Assembly: GCA_900541505.1 (NCBI GenBank)
Contig: UQKK01000071.1
Location: forward strand, 1 to 6,257
Direction of reading: 5' to 3'
DNA length: 6,257 nt
Source of the DNA: an uncultured Ruminococcus sp.
GTDB taxonomy: Bacteria > Bacillota > Clostridia > Lachnospirales > Lachnospiraceae
Shown here piece by piece: positions 1 through 5,238 of this stretch. The notes under the pieces were generated by a model. It had not been told where the DNA came from, searched no databases, and saw only the letters and a list, made by a program, of their open reading frames with translations. Position numbers and translations under genes: made by a program. The stretch's first letter is position 1. Every line of letters starts with the position of its first letter.

Positions 1-165
1 GGATTACTGGATATTGGACTTCCAGAAGAAAATGTCTGGATTTCTCAGGAACGGAAAATGTGCTGCGGTCTGGGCAAGTGCGGTCACTGTAAGATTGGGG
101 ACACCTATGTTTGCCTGGACGGTCCAGTATTTAACTATACCAAAGGGAAATTTTTAGTAGATTAA
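1..165 (+). CDS. asrB: Anaerobic sulfite reductase subunit B, C-terminal fragment (cut by window edge)
   Basis: The open frame from base 1 to a TAA at 163-165 gives the last 54 residues of a protein whose start lies outside the window. It carries the pattern C-x4-C-x2-C-x7-C (fragment residues 22, 27, 30, 38), the [2Fe-2S] ligand set at the C-terminus of ferredoxin-reductase-like electron-transfer subunits such as PyrK and AsrB. The residues around it (KMCCGLGKCGHC, then TYVCLDGPVFNY) match AsrB as I know it. In the family, AsrB is the FAD/NAD(P)H-binding cytoplasmic subunit that passes electrons to AsrA and AsrC. asrC follows after 11 bases, so the two are co-transcribed and presumably translated together. 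PyrK is the main alternative, but the asrC neighbour argues strongly for AsrB. Confidence 0.92.
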   Translation, partial: GLLDIGLPEENVWISQERKMCCGLGKCGHCKIGDTYVCLDGPVFNYTKGKFLVD

Positions 166-174
166 GGAGGGGTA
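166..174 (+). promoter_or_regulatory. Ribosome binding site of asrC
   Basis: The purine-rich GGAGGGG directly after the asrB stop codon lies a few bases before the ATG at 177. It fixes the asrC start and shows that the two genes are tightly coupled. Confidence 0.8.
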
Positions 175-176
175 AC

Positions 177-1139
177 ATGGATATCAACACAAAAATACTA
201 AAAAAGAATGCGTTTCGTGTCACTAAAGAACGTGGTATGACTGCTTCCAGAATCCGTGTTCCCGGTGGTCATCTGGATGCCAAATATCTGAGCCAAATTC
301 AGCATATTGCAGAAACTTTCGGAAATGGCACAGTTCATATTACCAGCCGACAGGGATTTGAGATTCCTGGTATTCCTTTTGAAAAGATGCCAGAGGTTAA
401 TGCTGCCCTTCAAAGCCTGATTGACGGTTTGGAGATCAATCAGGATGAAGTGGGCTGCGGCTATCCTGCTGCTGGAACCCGAAATATCACCGCTTGCGTG
501 GGCAACCGTGTCTGTCCATTCGCCTGTTATGATACCACTGCGCTTGCCCAGCGTATTGAAAAAGCTGTTTTCCCCAACGATCTCCACTTTAAGATTGCTC
601 TGACTGGTTGCCCCAATGATTGTGCCAAAGTACGTATGCATGACTTTGGCATCATGGGTATGACAGTACCTCATCTTGAGTCTGATCGTTGTGTTAGCTG
701 CGGGGCCTGTGTAAAAGCCTGCAAAAAGAAATCTGTTGAGGCTCTGAAGCCAGTCAACTTCCGTCCTCAACGAGATGAGCGGCGATGCATTGGCTGTGGA
801 GAATGTGTTTTGGCCTGTCCGAATGCTGCATGGACTCGTAGTGAAAAGAAATACTATAGACTTACTTTGCTGGGTAGAACTGGCAAAAAGAACCCGCGTC
901 TGGGTGAAGATTTCATCAAGTGGGTGGACGAAGACAGTATTATCAAAATCATTCTCAATACCTACGACTATGTGAAGGAGTACATCGACCCCAATGCTCC
1001 CGGCGGAAAAGAGCATATTGGCTACATTGTAGACCGTACTGGTTTTGAGGAGTTCAAACGATGGGCCTTGCGGGATGTCACTCTGCCAGAGATTGCAGAA
1101 GTTATGACTCCCATGTATTGGAAAGGTATAACATATTGA
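177..1139 (+). CDS. asrC: Anaerobic sulfite reductase subunit C (siroheme/4Fe-4S catalytic subunit)
   Basis: This 320-residue cytoplasmic protein is the catalytic subunit of AsrABC, which reduces sulfite to sulfide with six electrons. Residues about 1-90 form a nitrite/sulfite reductase ferredoxin-like half domain (RVPGGHL; HITSRQGFEIPG). The siroheme-4Fe4S motif follows as C107-x5-C113 and C145-x3-C149 (TACVGNRVC and TGCPNDC). An inserted 2[4Fe-4S] ferredoxin domain has C172/C175/C178/C182 and C204/C207/C210/C214, both in the regular CxxCxxCxxxC form. The C-terminal 100 residues complete the reductase fold. This order of reductase motif, ferredoxin insert and tail is typical of AsrC and of small dissimilatory-type sulfite reductases. 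Length fits the family and all ligand cysteines are present, so it should be active. It follows asrB by 11 bases; asrA is expected upstream, outside the window. Confidence 0.95.
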   Translation: MDINTKILKKNAFRVTKERGMTASRIRVPGGHLDAKYLSQIQHIAETFGNGTVHITSRQGFEIPGIPFEKMPEVNAALQSLIDGLEINQDEVGCGYPAAGTRNITACVGNRVCPFACYDTTALAQRIEKAVFPNDLHFKIALTGCPNDCAKVRMHDFGIMGMTVPHLESDRCVSCGACVKACKKKSVEALKPVNFRPQRDERRCIGCGECVLACPNAAWTRSEKKYYRLTLLGRTGKKNPRLGEDFIKWVDEDSIIKIILNTYDYVKEYIDPNAPGGKEHIGYIVDRTGFEEFKRWALRDVTLPEIAEVMTPMYWKGITY

Positions 1140-1234
1140 TATATAACAGCTTGAGAGATTTTTGAAGGACACTTAAAAGTATTTTTTTTATAAAATAGAT
1201 CATCAGAAAACATACAATGAATCACTCATACTCT
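1140..1234. other. AT-rich gap between convergent asrC and the Crp/Fnr gene
   Basis: These 95 bases separate two convergent genes and must end transcription from both sides. They contain a run of eight T (1182-1189) preceded only by a 4-bp arm pair, ACTT/AAGT (1171-1180). I see no stable GC-rich hairpin on either strand, so termination here is either weak or factor-dependent. Confidence 0.4.
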
Positions 1235-1897
1235 CTATTGAAACATCAAGCTATCTTTTAATAAAAATTGATTCTTGCTGTACTCAATAATTCCGTCTTT
1301 TTGCATTTTTGAAAGCTCGTTACACATGGTACTGCGGTCCACATTCAGATAATCAGCTAACTGTTGGCGGTTGTAGGGGATCAAGAAAGAATTGCTCCCG
1401 GCGCGTTTGGCGCATTCCGAAAAATAGGACATCAACCGCCCCCGAATGGATTTGGAACTGGTATGCTGGATTCTTTGAGAAAGCTGAAGGTTTCTGTGAG
1501 CGCAGACAGTCAGCAGATTTCGGACAAGTCTTGTGTGGAATGGACAGGCATTGGTACAAGTAGCCAGGACACGCCCCACATTCATAAACAATATGGATGT
1601 ATCCTCCGCAGCGGACACCGTAACCAACATCGGCTCCCCCGGAATGCAGGCATACACCTCGGCGAATACAGATCCGGGCGCAACATGCCCCAAAATACTG
1701 GTATTACCCCAGATATCGTTGCAGGAGATCACCGCCAAGCCGGACAGCAAGATCCCGATATTTTCCGTGATGTTTCCTTCTGAAAGGATTACCTCTCCTT
1801 TTTGAAAACTACGCGTTGTGGCATTCAGGCAACCCAAAAGAGATGTGATCTCTGCTTCTTCCAGTCCTCGAAACAGTTGTGTATTGGATAAATTCAT
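1235..1897 (-). CDS. hcpR: Crp/Fnr-family transcriptional regulator, HcpR-like
   Basis: This is a 220-residue DNA-binding regulator read from ATG 1897. The longer frame from GTG 1906 is unlikely because that GTG overlaps the Shine-Dalgarno (AAGGAG, 1911-1906), which sits 8 bases before the ATG. Residues about 5-110 form a cyclic-nucleotide-binding-type beta barrel (QKGEVILSEG; ILLSG). The GE...RSA phosphate cassette of true cAMP receptors is absent, so cAMP is not the likely ligand. A long dimer helix follows (about 118-148), then a winged helix with its helix-turn-helix near 175-202 (RQQLADYLNVDRSTMCNEL). Eight cysteines are present, including C114-x3-C118 and C132 at the start of the dimer helix, which could hold a metal, heme or Fe-S cofactor. 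It diverges from the frdX-hcp operon, as expected for HcpR regulators of NO and hydroxylamine stress. The family is certain; the HcpR name rests on context. Confidence 0.85.
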   Translation of the reverse strand: MNLSNTQLFRGLEEAEITSLLGCLNATTRSFQKGEVILSEGNITENIGILLSGLAVISCNDIWGNTSILGHVAPGSVFAEVYACIPGEPMLVTVSAAEDTSILFMNVGRVLATCTNACPFHTRLVRNLLTVCAHRNLQLSQRIQHTSSKSIRGRLMSYFSECAKRAGSNSFLIPYNRQQLADYLNVDRSTMCNELSKMQKDGIIEYSKNQFLLKDSLMFQ

Positions 1898-1905
1898 ATT
1901 TTTCA

Positions 1906-1911
1906 CTCCTT
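1906..1911 (-). promoter_or_regulatory. Ribosome binding site that decides the start of the Crp/Fnr gene
   Basis: The minus strand reads AAGGAG here, 8 bases ahead of the ATG at 1897-1895. The upstream GTG at 1906-1904 starts on the last G of this site and so cannot be used. The palindrome at 1911-1926 touches its 5' edge, so a bound regulator could also hinder early transcription. Confidence 0.75.
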
Positions 1912-1926
1912 GTTGTTATAACAACA
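1911..1926. promoter_or_regulatory. Perfect 16-bp palindrome, probable Crp/Fnr operator
   Basis: TGTTGTTATAACAACA is an exact inverted repeat with no spacer, centred between 1918 and 1919. It lies between a Crp/Fnr regulator gene and a divergent operon, the usual place for that regulator's own site. Its size and TGTT...AACA ends fit a dimeric winged-helix protein. Relative to the predicted rightward start near 1960 its centre is at -41.5, the class II activator position. Relative to the predicted leftward start near 1934 it covers about +9 to +24, a repressing position. The palindrome is seen directly; which protein binds it is inference. Confidence 0.72.
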
Positions 1927-1953
1927 GACTTTCATTTTATATTATAGTATACT
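1925..1953 (+). promoter_or_regulatory. Rightward activator-dependent promoter of frdX-cupin-fdx-hcp
   Basis: A TATACT -10 (1948-1953) lies 35 bases before the frdX ATG. The hexamer 17 bases upstream of it, CAGACT (1925-1930), matches the -35 consensus at only three positions and overlaps the palindrome edge. A good -10 with a poor -35 and an activator site at -41.5 is the classic layout of a class II CRP/FNR promoter. The start would be near 1960. TATACT is part of a smaller perfect palindrome, TAGTATACTA (1945-1954). Confidence 0.5.
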
Positions 1954-1969
1954 AAATCCAGAAACGCAA
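1941..1969 (-). promoter_or_regulatory. Leftward promoter of the Crp/Fnr regulator gene
   Basis: On the minus strand a TTGCGT -35 (1969-1964) is followed after exactly 17 bases by a perfect TATAAT -10 (1946-1941). This predicts a start near 1934 and a 5' leader of roughly 37 bases containing the palindrome. It is a strong factor-independent sigma-70/SigA promoter, suited to a gene that is then held down by autorepression. Confidence 0.65.
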
Positions 1970-1988
1970 GAGAAAGGATGAAGCAAAC

Positions 1989-2702
1989 ATGATTCGGAAA
2001 ATTATTCAGATAGATGAAAAAAAGTGCAATGGATGTGGGGCCTGCGCCGAAGCCTGCCATGAAGGGGCTATCGGCATGGTAAACGGGAAGGCAAAACTCC
2101 TGCGGGACGATTATTGCGATGGTCTGGGCGATTGCCTGCCCACCTGCCCCACCGGTGCGATTTCCTTTGTGGAACGGGAAGCTGCTGCCTATGACGAAAA
2201 GGCTGTGCAGGAAAATATGAGAAAAAAGAACAGAATGAATTCTCCTTCCGTTGGTGTTCATGCGGGTTGCCCGGGCAGCCGAATGCAGCGAATCCAGCAT
2301 TCGCAGGAATCTGCTCCTTCTGCCCCGATGCAGGCTGAGTCACAGCTGAGGCAGTGGCCCTGCCAAATTAAGCTGGTTCCAGTAGGTGCCCCCTATTTTG
2401 AAGGAGCCAAGTTGCTGATTGCGGCAGATTGCAGCGCATATGCCTATGCCAGAATGCACGAGGATTTTATGCGTGGGAAGGTTACGCTGATTGGCTGCCC
2501 CAAGCTGGACAACGTGGATTACAGCGAAAAGCTGACGCAGATTATCCAAAACAACAATATCCAGAGCGTGACCATTGTGCGGATGGATGTTCCCTGCTGC
2601 GGCGGACTGGAGTTAGCTGCTAAAAAAGCATTGCAGGCAAGTGGGAAATTCATTCCCTGGCAGGTGGTCACTATCTCGATTGATGGAAAGATTCTGGAAT
2701 AA
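1989..2702 (+). CDS. frdX: FrdX-like protein: ferredoxin domain fused to an uncharacterised C-terminal domain
   Basis: This 237-residue soluble iron-sulfur protein is the first gene of the hcp operon. An AAAGGA site (1973-1978) lies 10 bases before the ATG. Residues 1-60 are a bacterial ferredoxin domain. The first motif is complete (C13, C16, C19, C23). The second reads C43-x5-C49-x3-C53-P with leucine at 46 where a cysteine is expected, so one cluster may be [3Fe-4S], differently ligated or absent. A polar linker (about 62-118) leads to a C-terminal domain (about 120-237) with QWPCQIKLVP, LLIAADCSAYA, IGCPKLDN and MDVPCCGGL, carrying C125, C148, C170 and the pair C203-C204. This matches what I recall as FrdX, a ferredoxin fused to an uncharacterised domain and co-regulated with hcp in HcpR regulons. 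It probably delivers electrons to Hcp or acts in a redox relay; its true reaction is unknown. Confidence 0.82.
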   Translation: MIRKIIQIDEKKCNGCGACAEACHEGAIGMVNGKAKLLRDDYCDGLGDCLPTCPTGAISFVEREAAAYDEKAVQENMRKKNRMNSPSVGVHAGCPGSRMQRIQHSQESAPSAPMQAESQLRQWPCQIKLVPVGAPYFEGAKLLIAADCSAYAYARMHEDFMRGKVTLIGCPKLDNVDYSEKLTQIIQNNNIQSVTIVRMDVPCCGGLELAAKKALQASGKFIPWQVVTISIDGKILE

Positions 2703-2777
2703 CCTCTGATTCGGTTCTTCAGTTTTTAAAATATATCCGACAGACAAAAACAAATTATATTGCGGGAGGTGACTGTT

Positions 2778-3110
2778 ATGAGTAAAAAAATGAAAAACAT
2801 TGCGCAAGCCGAGGTTCTGACGCTGAAGGAGCAGATCTCCTATCAGGAGGGGCAGGTAGTCAGCAAGACGCTGGCGCAAAATCCGGCAGTAAGTATTACC
2901 CTGTTCTCATTCGCAAAGGGCGAGGAAATCAGCACCCATGAATCGGGCGGCGACGCTTTCGTAACCTGTCTGGACGGCGTTGGAAAAATCACCATTGACG
3001 GCACAGAATATCTGTTGCATGAAGGAGAATCCATCGTCATGCCAGCTGGACACCCTCACGCGGTATATGGACAGGAAGCGTTCAAGATGCTTTTGGTCGT
3101 TGTATTTTAA
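2778..3110 (+). CDS. Small single-domain cupin protein
   Basis: This is a 110-residue protein from ATG 2778, preceded by GGGAGGTGA (2764-2772). A longer frame from TTG 2760 is rejected because it would start upstream of that ribosome binding site. It is one beta-barrel cupin with no signal peptide. The first cupin motif is degenerate: THESGGD gives H54 and D59, with E55 after the histidine in place of the usual HxH. The second is good: G83-ESIVM-P89-AG-H92-P-H94. H54, H92 and H94 could hold a metal. The length is that of stand-alone cupins of the type often annotated only as cupin-domain proteins. It sits 75 bases after frdX and 33 before the ferredoxin gene, in the same direction, so it is part of the hcp operon. 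The substrate is unknown; a role in metal, thiol or small-molecule sensing during nitrosative stress is a guess. Confidence 0.85.
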   Translation: MSKKMKNIAQAEVLTLKEQISYQEGQVVSKTLAQNPAVSITLFSFAKGEEISTHESGGDAFVTCLDGVGKITIDGTEYLLHEGESIVMPAGHPHAVYGQEAFKMLLVVVF

Positions 3111-3130
3111 TCAAACGTAAAATTGACAGA

Positions 3131-3140
3131 GGGAGGTGAT
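3131..3140 (+). promoter_or_regulatory. Ribosome binding site that decides the ferredoxin start
   Basis: GGGAGGTGAT precedes the ATG at 3144 by a few bases and rules out the in-frame TTG at 3123. The same GGGAGGTGA precedes the cupin ATG, so both genes have strong, nearly identical initiation signals and are probably well translated. Confidence 0.75.
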
Positions 3141-3143
3141 TTT

Positions 3144-3332
3144 ATGAAAATAAAAGTAGATCAGAATCTCTGCATTGGCTGCGGGCTTTGCTGTGGGATC
3201 TGCGACGAAGTTTTTCGTATGAATGAGTACGAGAAGGCGGAAGCATACCAACCAGCAAACGATGACAATCAAAGCGCCTTGCAGGATGCAATTGATTCGT
3301 GTCCTGTGTCTGCAATCGCTTGGGAAGATTAA
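3144..3332 (+). CDS. Single [4Fe-4S] cluster ferredoxin
   Basis: This 62-residue cytoplasmic electron carrier is of the short one-cluster type found in Thermotoga, Desulfovibrio and many Clostridia. The ligands are C10-x2-C13-x2-C16 and C53-P, with the familiar downstream SCPVSAI. The middle of the protein (residues 21-48) has no second cysteine set, as expected for one-cluster ferredoxins, and is acidic. Two further cysteines, C17 and C20, lie just after the third ligand. C20 occupies the position that is a ligand to a second cluster in two-cluster relatives. The start is ATG 3144 because a strong ribosome binding site lies between it and the in-frame TTG at 3123. It sits 79 bases before hcp and downstream of the cupin, so it is the most direct candidate electron donor to Hcp. 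Confidence 0.92.
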   Translation: MKIKVDQNLCIGCGLCCGICDEVFRMNEYEKAEAYQPANDDNQSALQDAIDSCPVSAIAWED

Positions 3333-3348
3333 TTCAAGCGCATCTATA

Positions 3349-3369
3349 TACTTTTTTGATTGAAAAGTA
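3349..3369. repeat. AT-rich inverted repeat upstream of hcp
   Basis: TACTTTT (3349-3355) and AAAAGTA (3363-3369) are exact 7-bp inverted arms around a 7-base spacer, in the gap between the ferredoxin gene and hcp. No T-run follows, so it is not a terminator. It could be an operator or a transcript-stability hairpin, but sequences this AT-rich often give such arms by chance. Confidence 0.35.
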
Positions 3370-3411
3370 ACTACATCATTTCAAATTTTAAAAGTTTTTA
3401 GGAGGTCTATT

Positions 3412-5040
3412 ATGGAACAAAAAATGTTTTGCTATCAGTGTCAGGAAACCGCCGGGTGCAAAGGTTGCACCATGTCCGGTGTATGCGGGAAGAAGCCTGA
3501 TGTGGCAGCTATGCAGGATCTGCTGGTCTATGTCACAAAAGGGATTTCAGCTGTTACAACTGCACTGCGTCAGGAAGGGAAGCAGGTATCTGCGGAAATC
3601 AATCACTTGATTACCCTGAATCTGTTCACCACCATCACCAATGCAAATTTTGACAAAGAGAGCATTGAGGCAAGAATCCGTGCCACATTGACTGAAAAAG
3701 ATGTGCTGTTGGCGCAGATTGCCGATCCTTCCGGTCTGCCTGAAGCGGCAAAATGGAATGGCTCTGGCAATTGGGAAGAAAAAGCCGCAACTGTCGGTGT
3801 TCTTTCTACTGAAAACGAGGATATCCGTTCTCTGCGAGAACTGATTACCTACGGTCTGAAGGGATTGTCCGCATACTCCAAACACGCAAACGTTCTACTG
3901 AAGGATGATGAGGAGGTCGATGCCTTCCTTCAGCGGGCGCTGGCAGCTACACTGGATGACAATCTCAGCGTAGAAGAATTGATTGCTCTGACAATGGAAA
4001 CCGGAAAACACGGCGTATCCGGTATGGCTCTGCTGGACAAGGCCAACACGGAAGCCTATGGAAATCCCGAAATTACGAAGGTAAATATTGGCGTTGGGAC
4101 AAATCCCGGTATTCTGGTTTCCGGTCACGACCTGCGGGATTTGGAAATGCTGCTGGAGCAGACACAGGGAACCGGCGTGGATGTTTATACCCATTCCGAG
4201 ATGCTCCCTGCCCACTATTACCCGGCATTCAAAAAGTATCCCAACTTTATCGGTAACTACGGCAATGCGTGGTGGAAGCAGAAGGAGGAATTTGAATCCT
4301 TCAACGGTCCTATCCTGATGACGACCAACTGCATCGTGCCTCCTAAAGACAGCTACAAAGACAGACTCTACACTACTGGCGCAGCAGGATATCCGGGATG
4401 TACCCATATCCCAGGAGAAATCGGGGAGCAGAAGGATTTTTCCGTTATCATTGAACACGCAAAAAGATGCGCTGCACCTACTGAAATTGAAACAGGAGAG
4501 CTGATCGGCGGATTTGCACACGCGCAGGTTCTGGCTCTGGCGGATCAGGTGGTCGATGCGGTAAAAAGCGGCGCGATCAAAAAGTTCGTTGTGATGGCGG
4601 GCTGTGACGGCCGTGCCAAGAGCCGGGAATACTATACCGAATTTGCCAAGGCACTGCCGAAAGATGCTGTGATCTTGACAGCCGGATGCGCGAAATACAA
4701 GTACAACAAACTGCCTTTGGGCGACATCAACGGCATTCCTCGTGTTCTGGACGCCGGGCAGTGCAACGATTCGTATTCTCTGGCTGTCATTGCTTTGAAG
4801 CTCAAGGAAGTTTTCGGTCTGGACGATATCAACGACCTGCCCATCGCCTACAACATTGCGTGGTATGAGCAGAAGGCTGTCATCGTTCTGCTGGCGCTTC
4901 TGTATCTTGGCGTGAAGAATATCCATCTCGGTCCCACTCTCCCGGCATTCCTCAGCCCCAATGTGGCAAAAGTTTTGGTAGAGAACTTTGGTATTGCGGG
5001 AATTAGCACAGTAGAAGAAGATCTGAAATTCTTTTTTTAA
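3412..5040 (+). CDS. hcp: Hydroxylamine reductase / hybrid cluster protein
   Basis: This 542-residue cytoplasmic iron-sulfur enzyme starts at ATG 3412 after AGGAGG (3400-3405). Hcp reduces hydroxylamine in vitro; in cells it is linked to nitric oxide reduction and protein S-nitrosylation. The N-terminal ligands C7-x2-C10-x8-C19-x5-C25 are the Desulfovibrio/Clostridium spacing for a [4Fe-4S] cluster, unlike the longer spacing of E. coli class II. All hybrid-cluster ligands can be placed: H239, E263, C307, C398 (the likely persulfide, in AGCDG), C426, C451, E486 and K488. These track the Desulfovibrio vulgaris ligands with small constant offsets, so the enzyme should be active. An extra cysteine, C16, lies inside the N-terminal motif. 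It is the last gene of the operon and ends just before a strong terminator. No separate NADH-dependent reductase (Hcr) is adjacent, so the two ferredoxin proteins upstream are the likely donors. Confidence 0.97.
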   Translation: MEQKMFCYQCQETAGCKGCTMSGVCGKKPDVAAMQDLLVYVTKGISAVTTALRQEGKQVSAEINHLITLNLFTTITNANFDKESIEARIRATLTEKDVLLAQIADPSGLPEAAKWNGSGNWEEKAATVGVLSTENEDIRSLRELITYGLKGLSAYSKHANVLLKDDEEVDAFLQRALAATLDDNLSVEELIALTMETGKHGVSGMALLDKANTEAYGNPEITKVNIGVGTNPGILVSGHDLRDLEMLLEQTQGTGVDVYTHSEMLPAHYYPAFKKYPNFIGNYGNAWWKQKEEFESFNGPILMTTNCIVPPKDSYKDRLYTTGAAGYPGCTHIPGEIGEQKDFSVIIEHAKRCAAPTEIETGELIGGFAHAQVLALADQVVDAVKSGAIKKFVVMAGCDGRAKSREYYTEFAKALPKDAVILTAGCAKYKYNKLPLGDINGIPRVLDAGQCNDSYSLAVIALKLKEVFGLDDINDLPIAYNIAWYEQKAVIVLLALLYLGVKNIHLGPTLPAFLSPNVAKVLVENFGIAGISTVEEDLKFFF

Positions 5041-5059
5041 ACTCATGCATAAATAAAAC

Positions 5060-5110
5060 AGACAACTTTGCTTCTGTAAAATCAGAATAGCAAAGTTGTC
5101 TTTTTATTTT
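5060..5110 (+). terminator. Strong intrinsic terminator after hcp
   Basis: AGACAACTTTGCT (5060-5072) pairs perfectly over 13 bp with AGCAAAGTTGTCT (5089-5101). Inside it TCTG and CAGA can add a further 4 bp. The T-rich tract TTTTTATTTT (5101-5110) follows directly. It lies 20 bases after the hcp stop and closes the operon. Confidence 0.95.
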
Positions 5111-5117
5111 CTTACAT

Positions 5118-5146
5118 TTGTTAAATATGGTGTTACTTTATATGAC
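5118..5146 (+). promoter_or_regulatory. Possible promoter of the XRE gene
   Basis: TTGTTA (5118-5123) is followed after 17 bases by TATGAC (5141-5146). The -35 is fair and the -10 matches four of six consensus positions. It lies between the hcp terminator and the XRE gene, so some promoter is needed here, but this one is weak and tentative. The inverted repeat at 5129-5149 overlaps it. Confidence 0.35.
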
Positions 5147-5149
5147 ACC
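5129..5149. repeat. Inverted repeat over the XRE promoter region
   Basis: GGTGTTA (5129-5135) and TGACACC (5143-5149) pair over 7 bp with one G-U, around the loop CTTTATA, and CTTTTT follows. It could be a second small terminator backing up the hcp terminator, or an operator overlapping the predicted -10. Confidence 0.4.
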
Positions 5150-5160
5150 CTTTTTCATAT

Positions 5161-5194
5161 TTCGCGTTATTCACGAACTCGCAGAACGTTCACG
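5161..5194. repeat. Clustered short repeats in the XRE leader
   Basis: TTCGCG (5161-5166) and CACGAA (5172-5177) form 6-bp inverted arms with one mismatch. TTCACG occurs at 5170-5175 and again at 5189-5194. GAACGTTC (5184-5191) is a perfect 8-bp palindrome. Dense short symmetric elements just upstream of an XRE gene suit an autoregulatory operator. This is inference and each element alone is short. Confidence 0.3.
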
Positions 5195-5238
5195 CCTCGA
5201 TACCTGAACTGTAAAATGGTATCGGAGGTGAACTGACA

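Noticed and set aside
198..1172. 324-codon open frame on the minus strand opposite asrC
   Set aside because: It lies antisense to a complete, motif-rich asrC, has no recognisable domains and no supporting ribosome binding site; it is a codon-bias shadow.
1171..1195. Possible terminator between asrC and the Crp/Fnr gene
   Set aside because: There is a T-run, but the only arms are 4 bp of mostly A/T, too weak to call.
1898..1906. GTG start at 1906 for the Crp/Fnr regulator
   Set aside because: The GTG overlaps the GGAG of the ribosome binding site; ATG 1897 has the correct 8-base spacing.
1978..1992. Four-codon leader ORF (ATG AAG CAA ACA TGA) overlapping the frdX start by ATGA
   Set aside because: The only ribosome binding site (AAAGGA) abuts this ATG with no spacing and fits the frdX ATG instead; such tiny frames are common by chance.
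2760..2777. TTG start adding six residues to the cupin
   Set aside because: The extension would encode the ribosome binding site itself (GGGAGGTGA); ATG 2778 fits.
3123..3143. TTG start adding seven residues to the small ferredoxin
   Set aside because: The strong GGGAGGTGAT site lies inside the extension, so initiation is at ATG 3144.
3895..5046. 383-codon open frame on the minus strand opposite hcp
   Set aside because: Long but antisense to hcp, whose ligands are all accounted for. Its translation is low-complexity-like with no domain, and it would run through the hcp terminator side without a promoter.
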